DNA from: Ostrinia nubilalis
Taxonomy: Eukaryota > Arthropoda > Insecta > Lepidoptera > Crambidae
Direction of reading: 5' to 3'
Length of the DNA: 64,000 bases
Assembly: GCF_963855985.1 (NCBI RefSeq)
Contig: NC_087107.1
Location: 7,006,001 to 7,070,000, forward strand
Shown here: positions 44,061 through 54,760 of the stretch, in pieces
How positions within the stretch are numbered: the stretch's first letter is position 1
Layout: each line of letters starts with the position of its first letter
Program-made: the position numbers and the translations under genes
Notes under the pieces: model-generated
The model's database searches: none
Seen by the model: only the letters and a program-made list of their open reading frames with translations
What the model was told of the DNA's origin: nothing

Positions 44061-44624
44061 CCGGTTTTTGAAAGGGGATAAGCGCACGGTTAAGTATTTC
44101 TGTAAACATGGGTTTAGAACTTTAGACCAAACCAGTGAATGCTCATTCTATCCCCACTTTGTTGTGTGTAAACAGAGAGAGACGACAGAATCTAAGAATG
44201 CTATAACATTATGTTCTAGAATCCTAGTTCTTGGGTTTGTTGATATTCGCATGGTGTAAACGCCGAAAACGAACTTGTTTTACCCAAAAATATCAAGAAT
44301 CTAGCTCTTTTTTTTGTTTGTTCTAAATTCACCTTGACAGAACAGAAGGGCAAGTCTCTGTAAAAGAGAAGAATCCCGGGATGTAATTTCATAAAACACG
44401 TTATTTTTAAACCATCTATCTATAAACCTAACGGTTAATTTTAACACGAAACTGAATAAACCCGTCCATTTGCAAACCGCATCCAGCACCGATATCTAAG
44501 CATGGCTCAGTGACGTCATTGCAAATCAGATCTCGCTATTGATGCAACTCACATGACAGGCCCGACTAGTGCAGCGAGTGAACTTGGCATTCGGTACTAT
44601 AAGTACCTACGTATAATAGGTATA

Positions 44625-44926
44625 CAACGGCGCGCGGGGAGTCTACGAGTAAACAACTGTATTTGTCTGCTCCGCAAAATTTGTCTTTAACAGTGGTCAA
44701 AAGTTACCGATTGGAGTTATATCGGTACTACTTCTGTAGCGGAAAACCTAAGCTATCTAGTGGTGTGACTCCCGTTACAATCTTCTAAGGGACACCGAAG
44801 ATATAAGCGAAAACAATTTGGAAATAATCGTTCGCGGACTTCGCCATTTGAACCCGGGCGGCGCTCGGTGTGAATCATCGTGCCTACTAGTGCTGTGCTG
44901 CGTGCGGTCAAGTGCTTCGTCCCGGG
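44625..44926 (+). promoter_or_regulatory. LINE 5' UTR, putative internal promoter region
   Basis: GC-rich, ORF-free leader between AT-rich flanking DNA and the first ATG of ORF1. Non-LTR elements of this group normally carry their RNA polymerase II promoter here. No specific motif was identified. Confidence 0.4.
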
Positions 44927-46084
44927 ATGGCTGAAAGGGGCTACTGGTGTGCGGGATGCCGCGGAAGGATCGACGATGGAGGAGCATTTATGCAATGTGT
45001 AAAGTGTAAGAAAATCTACGATATCTTATGCGCCAATTTTACTGAAACCATGTTTCTTACACTTTCACCTGAATTTAAGAACACTTGGATCTGTGTGGAG
45101 TGCCGCAGTAAGATTCCAAAAACCGACAATTCTCATACTCCTATACGTCATTACAATTTGCATGATATGAGTATCTCTAGTGATTGTCCAGATATATCAA
45201 TGAGCAGCCCCGATAGGGTAACAGTACGCGCTGGAGCACGATATGCTCAAGCGACCAAGCAAAATGATCCTGATCCGGTAAAAAATATCCTAGATTGTAT
45301 GCAAGCTACCCTATTGAAGGAACTGAAAAAGGCTCAAGATGAGTTTGAAGCGCGATTAACAGAGAAAATCAGTACAGTACTTACTGAGCAGTTTTCGGTA
45401 TTGAAATCGGAATTACTGGACAAAATATCTGACTTGACAATGAAAGTGACAGATCTAGAGAAGAAAATTGAAGATATGGGTGCCTCCAGCACTAGACCAG
45501 AGAAAACCAAAGTTCCCAAGGTCTCCAGGGAAATTAACATCATTCCTGGGTCTACTAACCCTAGCCTCAAACAAATCATAAACAAGCGTAAACCATCAGA
45601 CAAGCAAGAAGGAAGGAGAAATACCGGGGCTACTAACGGAACGCCTACTAGAAACCTCTCTGCTACTCAAAACACGCAGACTCCTATCTCTGGCAAAAAA
45701 GATGAAGAAGCCGATGACGGTGGCTGGATACAAGTGAGACGGAAACGTGCGCATAACTCACTCCCTGGCGTGCTGCGAGGAACTGCTGTGCCCGGAGCCA
45801 CGTCACTATGTGCTGCCGAGAGATGGAGATATCTTCATCTCTACTATGTACAGGAAGGTACTACAGTAGAGCAGGTGCGTACCCATCTTAAGTCTATTTG
45901 TGATAGTGACATTTGCACAGTGGAGGCATTAAAGCCACGTGGGCGCTATGCATCATTTAAATTGGGAGTTCCTGCAAAATATGCTGAAAATGTTATGTCT
46001 TCCAATAACTGGGCAGAAGACATCTGCGTGAAGCCTTGGCGTCAGTCCTTTCGTGTCAAGGAAAGTAAAAAGTCAGAGTCATAG
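44927..46084 (+). CDS. LINE ORF1 protein with PHD-like zinc finger (385 aa)
   Basis: The start is the first ATG (MAERGYWCAGC), although the frame is open upstream. Residues 7-55 form a Cys/His cluster of PHD type (CAGC, then CVKC, C...F, C-VEC). A charged helical, probably coiled-coil region follows at about 115-195 (KELKKAQDEFEARLTEKIST). Next comes a basic Ser/Thr-rich linker. The C-terminal domain (about 285-375, ERWRYLHLYYVQEGTTVEQV) resembles an RNA-recognition fold. ORF1 proteins bind element RNA and chaperone reverse transcription. The last 53 bases overlap the ORF2 frame. The RNA-binding role is from family knowledge; PHD finger and coiled coil are read from sequence. Confidence 0.85.
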   Translation: MAERGYWCAGCRGRIDDGGAFMQCVKCKKIYDILCANFTETMFLTLSPEFKNTWICVECRSKIPKTDNSHTPIRHYNLHDMSISSDCPDISMSSPDRVTVRAGARYAQATKQNDPDPVKNILDCMQATLLKELKKAQDEFEARLTEKISTVLTEQFSVLKSELLDKISDLTMKVTDLEKKIEDMGASSTRPEKTKVPKVSREINIIPGSTNPSLKQIINKRKPSDKQEGRRNTGATNGTPTRNLSATQNTQTPISGKKDEEADDGGWIQVRRKRAHNSLPGVLRGTAVPGATSLCAAERWRYLHLYYVQEGTTVEQVRTHLKSICDSDICTVEALKPRGRYASFKLGVPAKYAENVMSSNNWAEDICVKPWRQSFRVKESKKSES

Positions 46085-48965
46085 ACGAATCAAAAATGTG
46101 TCCTTGATCTACCAGAATGTTCGAGGGCTGCGGTCTAAAACTAGCGTATTTCTTAATAATGTTACTCAGTCGAGTTATGATATTATAGCTTTGACTGAGA
46201 CATTCTTGACAAGCTCCGTGTCCGATGGTGAGCTCTTTCCACCGGGCTTCACTGTGGTTCGAAAGGACCGTGCGGGAGATTCTGGATGGGGAGGAGTTCT
46301 GTTGGCAGTACGGGATTGTTTCAATGTTAGAGTGATTAAAGATGTTGATGGTCTCACACCCGACATGGAATTAGTTTTAGCTATTGTAAATCTTAAAGGA
46401 ATCAGTTGTTTATTTTGTGTTGTATACCTGCCTCCAAATTACAATAATGAACAGTATCTAAATGTATTGACATGTATTGAAAATGTAATCTGTACCTACC
46501 CGAATATGAATGTTTTAGTTATAGGTGACTTTAATCTGAAGTCATGTAGTGTTAACGTTAACATGAATTTTAATCTATTTTGTGACTTCTGTAATCTCCG
46601 GCAATATAATAATGTATTAAATAGATATGGTGGTATGTTAGATCTCGTGTTGGGCAACCTCGAACCCGAGCAGGTTACGGTGTCTACAGGATTGGACCCC
46701 TTAGTGCCAATAGACCAGTACCATCCTGTACTTGAAGTTAGATTTCAACTTTCGATTGGTTTCCTGCCCACCTCGCCACCTACTGATGTACGCCCTAAAA
46801 CTAGGCCTGATTGGAACTGGCGTAAGGCTGACCTTCAAGGTTTATATGGGACGCTGGCTGCTATGGATTGGTCTGATTTGTTTGGCGTTGACGATGCAGA
46901 TTCAGCTGTAGAACTGTTCTATTCAAAATTATATGATAGCATAAATTGTTTTGTACCATCTAAAATCAAATCCACGTGTAATAAACGGTACATTTATCCT
47001 AAATGGTATACTGCAGACATTATACGTGATATTAAGAATAAATACTTTCATTTGAAACGCTATAGGACTGAAGGTAAGGAGTTCAACAAAGAACTTTTTA
47101 AATTCTATAGATGGCGAGTTAAAATATTAATAGACAACGCTCATAAGCAAAATTTGAAAGAACTCCAAAAAAATATTATCAACGACCCGGGTAAATTCTG
47201 GGAGCATGTTAAAGATAAAAAGAGGGAGAGATGTCACATCGATGCTTTTAAGTTTAACGGCAATGAAGTGACTGGTCAGGCTGCAGCCGACGCCTTTGCC
47301 GAATACTTTGGCTCAGTGTTTCAGAGTGAGGTTCCACAGCTAGATTCTGGTGAGGCTGCACGTTCAGCACGTGCGGATGCCACTGCCATTTCTATAGATA
47401 TCATTGACAAATCTGATCTAAGAGAAGCAATGAAGCGCATTAAGGCGCGATCATCTGGTGGCCCCGATGGTATTCCAGTGTTTCTTGCTAAGGACTGCAT
47501 ATCTGCTCTTCAGGAGCCCCTTTTGTACATATTCAACCTCTGTCTCAGACGCTCTAAGTACCCGAAGCAGTGGAAGACATCGCGGGTTACGCCTATTCCT
47601 AAGGGGGAGTCCACTATGGATGTCTCTGGTTTTAGGCCTATTGCCGTGCTTTCAGTGTTTGCGAAAATTATGGAATCAATTTTGAATCTACGTATCGGCA
47701 AACAAGTCAACCACTTGCTGCATGATGATCAGCACGGCTTTCGAAAAGCACGATCGACCACTACTAACCTGGTTAGGCATGTCGATTATGTGCACGCTGA
47801 GATGGATGCTGGTCATCAGGTAGATGCAGCCTACTTTGATTTCAGAAAGGCGTTCGATATGGTAGATAATGATATTCTCCTTCAGAAACTGGCTCTTATA
47901 GGATTAACTCCAAAACTTTTGGATTTTTTTGCCAGTTATCTTGAAAATCGAAGTCAATTTGTAAGAGTGAATGGATTTGAGTCTGATGAATACTACACGC
48001 GATCAGGTGTCAGTCAAGGTAGTACCCTTGGACCCACACTTTTCTTAATCTTTATAAATGACCTACCTACATGTGTTAAATTTTCTGAATGCCTACTGTT
48101 TGCGGATGATCTCAAACTTTGTTTGGGTGTCTCCAGTGTTCCAGACGCTATAGCATTGCAAAGCGACATTGATGCGGTATTAGAATGGAGTTTCGTCAAT
48201 CGCCTAGCATTTAATACTGACAAGTGTAAAGTAATTACTTTTACACGTAAACGTTCTCCATTGAATATTAATTATTATTTATATGACACTCCACTGGAAA
48301 GAGTTGCTGACATACGAGACCTAGGTTTAATGTTAGATTCTAAGTTGGACTTTCACAAACATGTGACAAAAATTTGTAAATTGGCTAGTAAGTTATTAGG
48401 GTTTGTTATAAGGACGTCTGCTCAATTTGACGATATTAGGGTAGCTAAGATATTGTATAGCGCATACGTCCGTAGCAAGCTTGAGTATGGTGCTGTCATT
48501 TGGGATCCCTACGAGGATAAATATGCCTTAATGATAGAAAAAATTCAACGCAAGTTTGCTCGCTGGCTGTATAAAAAGAGATACGGATATTACCCCTATT
48601 TGTACCCGTCCTTGTTTGTCTCCGGCATGGTTGATTTGGAAACCCTTAAGTTTAGGAGGATAATGTCAAGTATAATATACTATTTGTCGATTATACATGG
48701 CAAAATTGATAGTCCACAAATATTAGCGAAAGTAGGCTTATCAGTGCCCACGCGCATACCACGGGATGTTACCGGGATGGTTGAACCGCGTCGCCGCCCT
48801 AGGCTGCTACACCGGCCGGTCACGCGCACCACTCGCGCAGCGAGCGCGCCTTCTACCCGCGCATTACGTTTAATCGGGGACTTAGTTGCTCAGCACGATA
48901 TCGACATATTTGCCGACCGCTTAGGTACAATAATGGTATTAATTCATAGATTTTTGTGTAAGTAA
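46053..48965 (+). CDS. LINE ORF2: endonuclease and reverse transcriptase (about 970 aa)
   Basis: The N-terminal endonuclease has the expected series: YQNVRGLRSK (20-29), ALTETFL (46-52), VVYLPP (about 123), GDFN (about 158) and DQYHPV near 222. The reverse transcriptase spans about 480-740: FRPIAVLSVFAKIME, HGFRKARSTT, AYFDFRKAFDMV, GVSQGSTLGPTLFLIFINDL, and the catalytic FADD at 683-686. No RNase H follows. The protein nicks target DNA and primes cDNA there. The frame is open from 46032 but has no ATG before residue 105, inside the endonuclease. It is shifted +1 relative to ORF1, so translation probably depends on ORF1 (reinitiation or frameshift in the 46032-46084 overlap). The start given is a GTG and is arbitrary. 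Confidence 0.88.
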   Translation: MSRKVKSQSHRRIKNVSLIYQNVRGLRSKTSVFLNNVTQSSYDIIALTETFLTSSVSDGELFPPGFTVVRKDRAGDSGWGGVLLAVRDCFNVRVIKDVDGLTPDMELVLAIVNLKGISCLFCVVYLPPNYNNEQYLNVLTCIENVICTYPNMNVLVIGDFNLKSCSVNVNMNFNLFCDFCNLRQYNNVLNRYGGMLDLVLGNLEPEQVTVSTGLDPLVPIDQYHPVLEVRFQLSIGFLPTSPPTDVRPKTRPDWNWRKADLQGLYGTLAAMDWSDLFGVDDADSAVELFYSKLYDSINCFVPSKIKSTCNKRYIYPKWYTADIIRDIKNKYFHLKRYRTEGKEFNKELFKFYRWRVKILIDNAHKQNLKELQKNIINDPGKFWEHVKDKKRERCHIDAFKFNGNEVTGQAAADAFAEYFGSVFQSEVPQLDSGEAARSARADATAISIDIIDKSDLREAMKRIKARSSGGPDGIPVFLAKDCISALQEPLLYIFNLCLRRSKYPKQWKTSRVTPIPKGESTMDVSGFRPIAVLSVFAKIMESILNLRIGKQVNHLLHDDQHGFRKARSTTTNLVRHVDYVHAEMDAGHQVDAAYFDFRKAFDMVDNDILLQKLALIGLTPKLLDFFASYLENRSQFVRVNGFESDEYYTRSGVSQGSTLGPTLFLIFINDLPTCVKFSECLLFADDLKLCLGVSSVPDAIALQSDIDAVLEWSFVNRLAFNTDKCKVITFTRKRSPLNINYYLYDTPLERVADIRDLGLMLDSKLDFHKHVTKICKLASKLLGFVIRTSAQFDDIRVAKILYSAYVRSKLEYGAVIWDPYEDKYALMIEKIQRKFARWLYKKRYGYYPYLYPSLFVSGMVDLETLKFRRIMSSIIYYLSIIHGKIDSPQILAKVGLSVPTRIPRDVTGMVEPRRRPRLLHRPVTRTTRAASAPSTRALRLIGDLVAQHDIDIFADRLGTIMVLIHRFLCK

Positions 48966-49240
48966 TAACTTTGAATAACTTTGACATTGATCTCTGGACA
49001 TAAATGTATTTATCTCTTATTCTTATTAGTAGTCTTAGGTATGACATTCTATTTTGGACTTAATTATTTTATGTATTTAATTTTAATGTTATTTGACTAT
49101 TATTTAATTTATCGTTTTAAATATTTGACAATTTTACATATTGAAATTGATATTATAAATTATCTGTATTGTATAACTTGTTGGCGCGTTGGACTTTCTG
49201 TAAGCCTTCAAGCAGATTATAAATAAATAAATAATACAAT
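48966..49240 (+). other. LINE 3' UTR and A-rich tail
   Basis: AT-rich sequence after the ORF2 stop, ending TTATAAATAAATAAATAATA. The simple AAAT repeat marks the 3' terminus. Confidence 0.65.
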
Positions 49241-49252
49241 ACGTAATAAGTA

Positions 49253-49395
49253 GTTTTAGAAAGAAAGAAAGAAAAATATTTTTATTTAGTCCAAACATCC
49301 TTAGACTACTTACAACAAGATAATTACTTACTTATCTACATAAGACATACATCTATTTAACTACTTAAAGAACTAAAATGGCAGCCACTCAGCAT
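49253..49395 (-). repeat. Retroposon 3'-tail fragment, copy 2
   Basis: Same order as 3209-3330: AGAAAGAAAGAAAGAAAAAT, TTTATTTAGTCCAAA, then AATGGCAGCCACTCAGC. Confidence 0.55.
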
Positions 49396-52058
49396 GTGCC
49401 ATAACATATCCTAGGACCTAGAGCGTAACGCTGGTATTCTGTGGCAGCCATATTAAGTGGATAGTCACTAATGTTTTAAGTTTTACACAAAAAAAAATAA
49501 CACAGTACTCTTCAAGTGTGTGTTGCGTATGTAATGTATGTATATGCATGCGTGTGTTAGTATTATTAATCCTACCTAGATCATGTAAAAAACCAGATTG
49601 ACCACCCATTTTACATGCATTAACTTATTACAGAAGGCTTTCGTGATGTCAAGATAGACGTTTACATTTGCAATTTGTATTTTAGACAAGTTCTGCATAC
49701 TTTGTGCCCTGCCCATTGCCACTTCAGCTTGCTAATCCGTCGGGCTACGTCAGCCTTAAAAAGAAAGGAGCTGGATGCAGGCCGCTACTGACCGGGCGAT
49801 GTGGAAGTCTGTGGCGGAGGAGTATGTTCAGCAGTGGACGTCCTGTGGCTGAAATGATGATGATGATGATGATTATAGACACAATAATATAAACTCCAAT
49901 TTAAATTAGTCACAAAAATCTCTTAGCATAAATAAATTACAAAGTATAACCTACTGCATAAATCTGCAGAATATAAGTTTTTTATCTATTTCACTTCGTC
50001 CACGGCTCCACACTGCAACGTAAAGCATTAGTCTTGTCAGCGAAGGGCAGCGGGCTGACCTAAGACCTGCCAAGACAAACTAGTACAGCTACAACACATG
50101 AGACTATACAGTTTTGTTGCAAAATAGACTGTATTACAACGAGATAAGAACCACTGTATTTAGCTCAATGTGCTGCCATGCGTAGCAAGACAAAGTGCTG
50201 CTGTGATAGCAGAGAAAGAAAAAGCTGTGCGACCAGTGTTAGAAGATACGGCTATTTTCATGGCTTAAAGGCGTATTTTCTTACTTCTTTTTAAAGAAGA
50301 CGGCCAATTGGCTTATTAACTAGTTCTGGTCGCCAATTACTTCTCTTTGAAGACGACCACTTGGCCTGGTAGTTGCCTTTGCCGAACGCCAACTGTGTTT
50401 GGAGATTCGACTCCCGGTGTAAGTTTTTACAGAAGCTAAGGACTATTTTACATGTTTAAAAGTGTTAAAGTAGTAATTATACAAATATTTTTACTATATT
50501 ATTATAATTTATGTGAGTACGCTAACAAAGCCACAGGTGTTGGCTAACATTAAAGCATAATAATATACAAATACGAGTACTGTACATAATATATGCCTTA
50601 GTTTGTGGGCGAGAGAGCGTGGGAAATTAACATACAGATGACAAAAATAATTGAACGTATAAAAATAAACGTAATCCTGTATTCAACTGTCATACAAATA
50701 AAGTTGGAAGATAGGATAACCAAGCATTCTATTTGTTATTTTTTCAGAGCAATGAAGTGGTATTTAATTAATAGATTAGTAACAAAAGCCTTAAATACCC
50801 TAAAGCATTAATTAAAGCCATTTGCGTTAGTATTTTCGAGCAAAAAGGTTGTACAACAAATTAAATAATACAGCACCATAAACAAGCTTTACAAATTTTC
50901 CAGCCGCTTCCTACGAAAACCGTTTAAGATTTAATAACTTGGTAGGTACGGCAATAAACTGGGCCCACACGTCTATTGTTGGGCTTAAAGCCCTGTACAA
51001 AAGATTCAACGATAATTTACATCAAATAAATCGCCCCGGTCGGCTACTGGCCGATAATGAAATTTCAGACGCGATTTAACGCTTATAGGGGTGGTGCAGA
51101 CCGACGATTTTTTTACAAGTGCTCTACATATTGAGTAAACAGTCTTTTAAAAAATACAAAGTCAGGAAGGAAAGGCACGGAACTTTGGGACTTGCAGTGC
51201 AGCACCATTAAATAAAATAACACATTATTATGTCGTAGCCTAATGCAGTGTTCTTCCCTTATATCAGACAGTTCTCGAAATTGCATGTTTTCATTTAATT
51301 ATCCGGTTAATCTTTCTTTACTAATACTTACCTTCTCGTAATAAACGAGTTATACCTACCTACCTACTACTTGATAACGTCTGTGTGTGCAAGCTACACG
51401 AAGCTTTAAGTAGATTGAGAAAGAAAAAAAGCTGTTTCTAGTGCCATTCGCGTTGTGCTTTTTCCAGAAATCGGACGTCTACGAAAAGCCTTTTCGCTCA
51501 ACGTCCACGAGAGGGACCCCTATAAAACATGATGATTGCATTGAGCTTTCCGGATTCCGAACGGTTGGCCCGTTCTCGGAGAATCCATTACTTCCCGTAT
51601 TCCAGGAATTAATTGCTGAATGATGTCGAAAGATATTCTGAATAACTCGCGAAACAAACCGAGCACGTAATCGGCCATTGGGTATTCGCCATTTAGGCCC
51701 AATTAAATGTTGGAATATTGAAATAAGATATTAATTACTTATTCCCTGTAATAAAGTAAAAACAGCATTACGAGTATCTACATTTTTTAAAGAACCTAAG
51801 ATTGTATGAACTTATTACGATCTTTTTTCTGTATTTAACCTTCTTTCAATTAGTCGGACTTTACTCAGAGTTAGGCGGGTAATTTGGTAGTAGGTAATAA
51901 TTATGCATCGAGTCAATCCTTCCTTATTGTTCTATTTTGACGAGCGAAAAGCGCTCCCTACCATGCCTCCCTGTTCACTGGTTCGTGAGCTAAATATCCG
52001 AACCTGTCAATTATGTCGAGTTTATATTATTATACAAAACACCATTCACAGTCAAATG
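49396..52058. other. Gene-free stretch with one LINE tail
   Basis: Besides the tail at 49766-49875 nothing is recognised. The overlapping opposite-strand ORFs of about 60 codons at 51441-51702 lack protein character. Confidence 0.5.
49766..49875 (+). mobile_element. 5'-truncated LINE tail ending in (GAT)n
   Basis: GGAGCTGGATGCAGGCCGCT ... TATGTTCAGCAGTGGACGTC ... GTGGCTGAAATGATGATGAT parallels 16674-16774. RTE-like by tail type (inferred). Confidence 0.65.
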
Positions 52059-52276
52059 CAATGAGGGCTATCGTTTTTATACTTAACAGTTGGCACCCCT
52101 GGCGATTGACAGGACCTTACTCTACAGTGGCGCCATCTTGATGAGTGCAAATACGATAGTCCTCCTTCCACTTTCGCGCTCACCAGTTGGTGTCACTGTC
52201 TTCGCTACTAGCAAGTGACAGGACCTTACTCTATAGTGGCGCTAACTGGTGAGCGCTAAAACGATAGCCCTCATTG
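52059..52276. mobile_element. MITE (218 bp)
   Basis: The inverted ends are CAATGAGGGCTATCGTTTTT and AAAACGATAGCCCTCATTG. ACAGGACCTTACTCTA(C/T)AGTGGCGC occurs twice inside in direct orientation (about 52110 and 52218). Confidence 0.8.
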
Positions 52277-52759
52277 AGCAAAGACAGCTTTTTGGCCATT
52301 AGAGAGTCTTTCAGTTAATTACTAAAATCAAGTTACTGGACTGAAATTCAAATTGAGTACGGGCTGTGTAACAAGTCTTTAGCCTTGTCTTTCGTTTGAC
52401 AATCCAATTCAAGACACCAAATAGACCGAGAGTAGTTGTCCAATTGCCGCGTAGAGACAGCTCATCCTATCATTGGGTGCCCGCGGGACGAAGCGGGATC
52501 GAAGCCTTTTACCGTTGATTGCGTTTGAGACATGATTGAAGGTGGCTAAAACCCGATTCGTACCGTCCACTGGCCAAAATAGAACCAGACGGAACGGTCG
52601 AATGCACCTTGGGACTGACGAGACAATGTAAAAGGTTTTCCTGAAGTAAAAACATGATGTACTTTTAGGACAAAAAAAGATGTTAACATTGCGAACAAAG
52701 GCACATTCTTAGGTCATTGGGAATTTCAAAAAGGAGCCAATATTTCCGAAATAAATAAG

Positions 52760-52895
52760 TACAGTCAGCGTCAAATACTTTGTGACACCCAAATTGGCCA
52801 AAAAGTTGACAACACAACTTTATTTCAATTAGGTATAACAAAGACGTGACTTTTTGGCTACTTTAGGTGTCACGAACTATTTGACGCTGACTTTA
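52760..52895. mobile_element. TA-ended MITE (about 136 bp)
   Basis: TACAGTCAGCGTCAAATACT at the left, TATTTGACGCTGACTTTA at the right. GTGACACC / GGTGTCAC continue the pairing inward. Confidence 0.75.
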
Positions 52896-53010
52896 CTAGT
52901 TAAATATTATGTATAGTATAGTCTAATTTTTAGAACTGACAGAAAATTAAATCGATGTCATGCAACAAAAGTGAACCTAATCTCTACGAAAAGGTAATTT
53001 GTCATCATTC

Positions 53011-53136
53011 TTAGGTTGGGTTGCACCACCTAACTTTGACCGTAACTAGGTATGACGATAACCGGTGTTTTTTATATGGAGTTTGACACATTTTTGACGT
53101 TTGTCAAAGTTAAAGTAAGATGGTGTAACCCAGCAT
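53011..53136. mobile_element. MITE of the GGTTGCACCA family, copy 3
   Basis: It runs from TTAGGTTGGGTTGCACCACC to AAGATGGTGTAACCCAGCA with the family core (GGAGTTTGACACATTTTTGA). Confidence 0.78.
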
Positions 53137-54638
53137 TACTTTTTGTTCATACATGAACCATCAAAAGGGAATTATGAAACCGACCTAACACAATCACACT
53201 TAACCCATAAAAACACGACGCCAACCGAGGATGATACCAAACAATGCGGCACGCAAACTTTAAATAAACAGCAAAGGTTCTGAACAAAATCAAACTTTCG
53301 CCGAACCTGAAGGCTGAGGTGGCAAAGACTAAATACTCGTAGAACTTTCATTTTAAAAACCATCACCATTTTCTACCTATTTAATATAATGTCAACTGTG
53401 ACTTTTTAACTGCTTAAATAAACTGTAGGCAACTTATTATTATCTACACTATTAAATTTATTTATTTATATTTATTATAATCCACACAATATCTATTTAT
53501 ACTTAACACATTTACTTATAATCACATACACCCTGCGATGCGTACTAGTTTGTCGATATCGGTATCGATACGCGTATCGACCTTTCGGCCGGACTAGTTC
53601 CGCGTCGTACATAAGCGTTATATACCTGCCGAGCGCACGGCGGCGCCCGCGCGTCCCCCCGCCAGTCGGATTCCTGCTACGACGCGAAGCGCACGCCGCT
53701 CTTACTAACCGCTTTAACTATCGATCTGTTATTTGCTCATATACTTCTACTTTCGCTTATATACTTCCTTCCTATTGACTTTCTGTGCTTTATGGAACTA
53801 TTTTCCGCGTGTGTATGTGCTCTTCTTATTCTATTGTGCCTTCTGAACTATATACTTTGTGCTGAGAACATTGTGGATGTACAATATACCATTTAAACCG
53901 TGAGTTGCATTTATTTACGAGCATCACCTATCTCAACACACCTAAAAAACTTAATCCAAGGATATCTGTAAAGATTTTGATACAGCTTCACTAATAGACC
54001 AACTTATTTCCTAGAAATCGAATTGTAAGATTTCTCGGTATTCAAAATCTAATCTAATTGTTAGAATATTAATGTCTCCAAGATTACATTTTCCTTGATC
54101 TAACCGAAAGGTCAACGCACCCATCTTTTCCAGAAAAAACCCCGCCGGCGAGGCCTCTAACCATTTATGCCTAAGATCCAGAATAAAACAGAGCCGGCAG
54201 GGGTAACAAAGGCAAACAAAGTTGGTATCTCCCGGGTTTCATTAACGTCAACAATGCCGCTTTTAACGATGATTGTCTTGCTTTCTCACTCGCAGCGAAT
54301 TTCGCTCGCCGAGATCGGTTCGCGGGAGTGACGTAGTTTTTTTGTTCACTATTGTAATGATGGCGCTATACCGAGCAACAGAAAATCTTTGGGGATTCCG
54401 ATGGTAAGTAAATAGATAGTTATAGGTACATACTCGTACATTAATTGTAATAAAGACTAATTTAATTGTAATAAAGCTTTCGACTATTGCGTTAAATACC
54501 TAATACACAATATGGCATAGTAGTGTGGTGAATCACCCTGAATGCAGTAAGTTGATTGGGCCAATGTGTAAAACGAAATACTTAGTTCTAGATGTGCTGT
54601 AAGATGATGTCAGCAAAAGACAGTTGCCAGTAGCACAT
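53137..54638. other. Gene-free stretch with a GC-rich, promoter-like block
   Basis: 53536-53710 is strikingly GC-rich within AT-rich flanks. It has a palindromic CGATATCGGTATCGATACGC block and TATATACC before a GC run. It ends near 53940 with CACCTATCTCAACACA. It could be a solo LTR or a host promoter/5' exon. No paired LTR or clear target duplication was found. Confidence 0.35.
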
Positions 54639-54760
54639 TAGGCTGGGTTGCACCATCTTACTTTAACTTTGACAAACGTCAAAAATCTGTCATCCTCCAT
54701 ACAAAAAACACCGGTTACCGTAAAAGTTACGGTCAAAGTTAGGTGGTGCAACTCAGCCTA
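54639..54760. mobile_element. MITE of the GGTTGCACCA family, copy 4 (122 bp)
   Basis: The ends TAGGCTGGGTTGCACCATCT and AGGTGGTGCAACTCAGCCTA are near-perfect inverted repeats. This is the best-preserved copy here. Confidence 0.85.

Larger units (their letters stand above)
38424..44620. other. Gene-free stretch with several foldback elements and relics
   Basis: Contains the features listed at 38662, 38726, 39577, 41458, 43315 and 43905. It also has a weak Helitron-3'-end-like phrase (ACGCGTACGAAGTCGCGTGC, about 42342) and a LINE-relic-like phrase (CACCTGGTGTTAAGTGAGAT, about 41080). No coding frame is convincing. Confidence 0.5.
44625..49240 (+). mobile_element. CR1/Jockey-group LINE with both ORFs open
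   Basis: About 300 bp of 5' UTR is followed by ORF1 (PHD-like zinc finger, coiled coil), an overlapping ORF2 (apurinic endonuclease plus reverse transcriptase, no RNase H) and a short 3' UTR ending in (AAAT)n-like repeats (ATAAATAAATAAATAA at about 49220). Neither ORF has an internal stop, so this copy could be recent. The clade is inferred from the RT motifs (FADDLKL), the PHD-type ORF1 and the tail. I did not find a clear target duplication, so the 5' limit is approximate. Confidence 0.85.

Noticed and set aside
43905..44259. A 76-codon frame at 44029-44259 as a gene
   Set aside because: Its first part is Helitron-like repeat sequence and the rest has no recognisable domain.
49854..49875. 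CRISPR-like or satellite repeat
   Set aside because: It is only the (GAT)n simple-repeat tail of a LINE fragment. No CRISPR array is present or expected in an insect genome.
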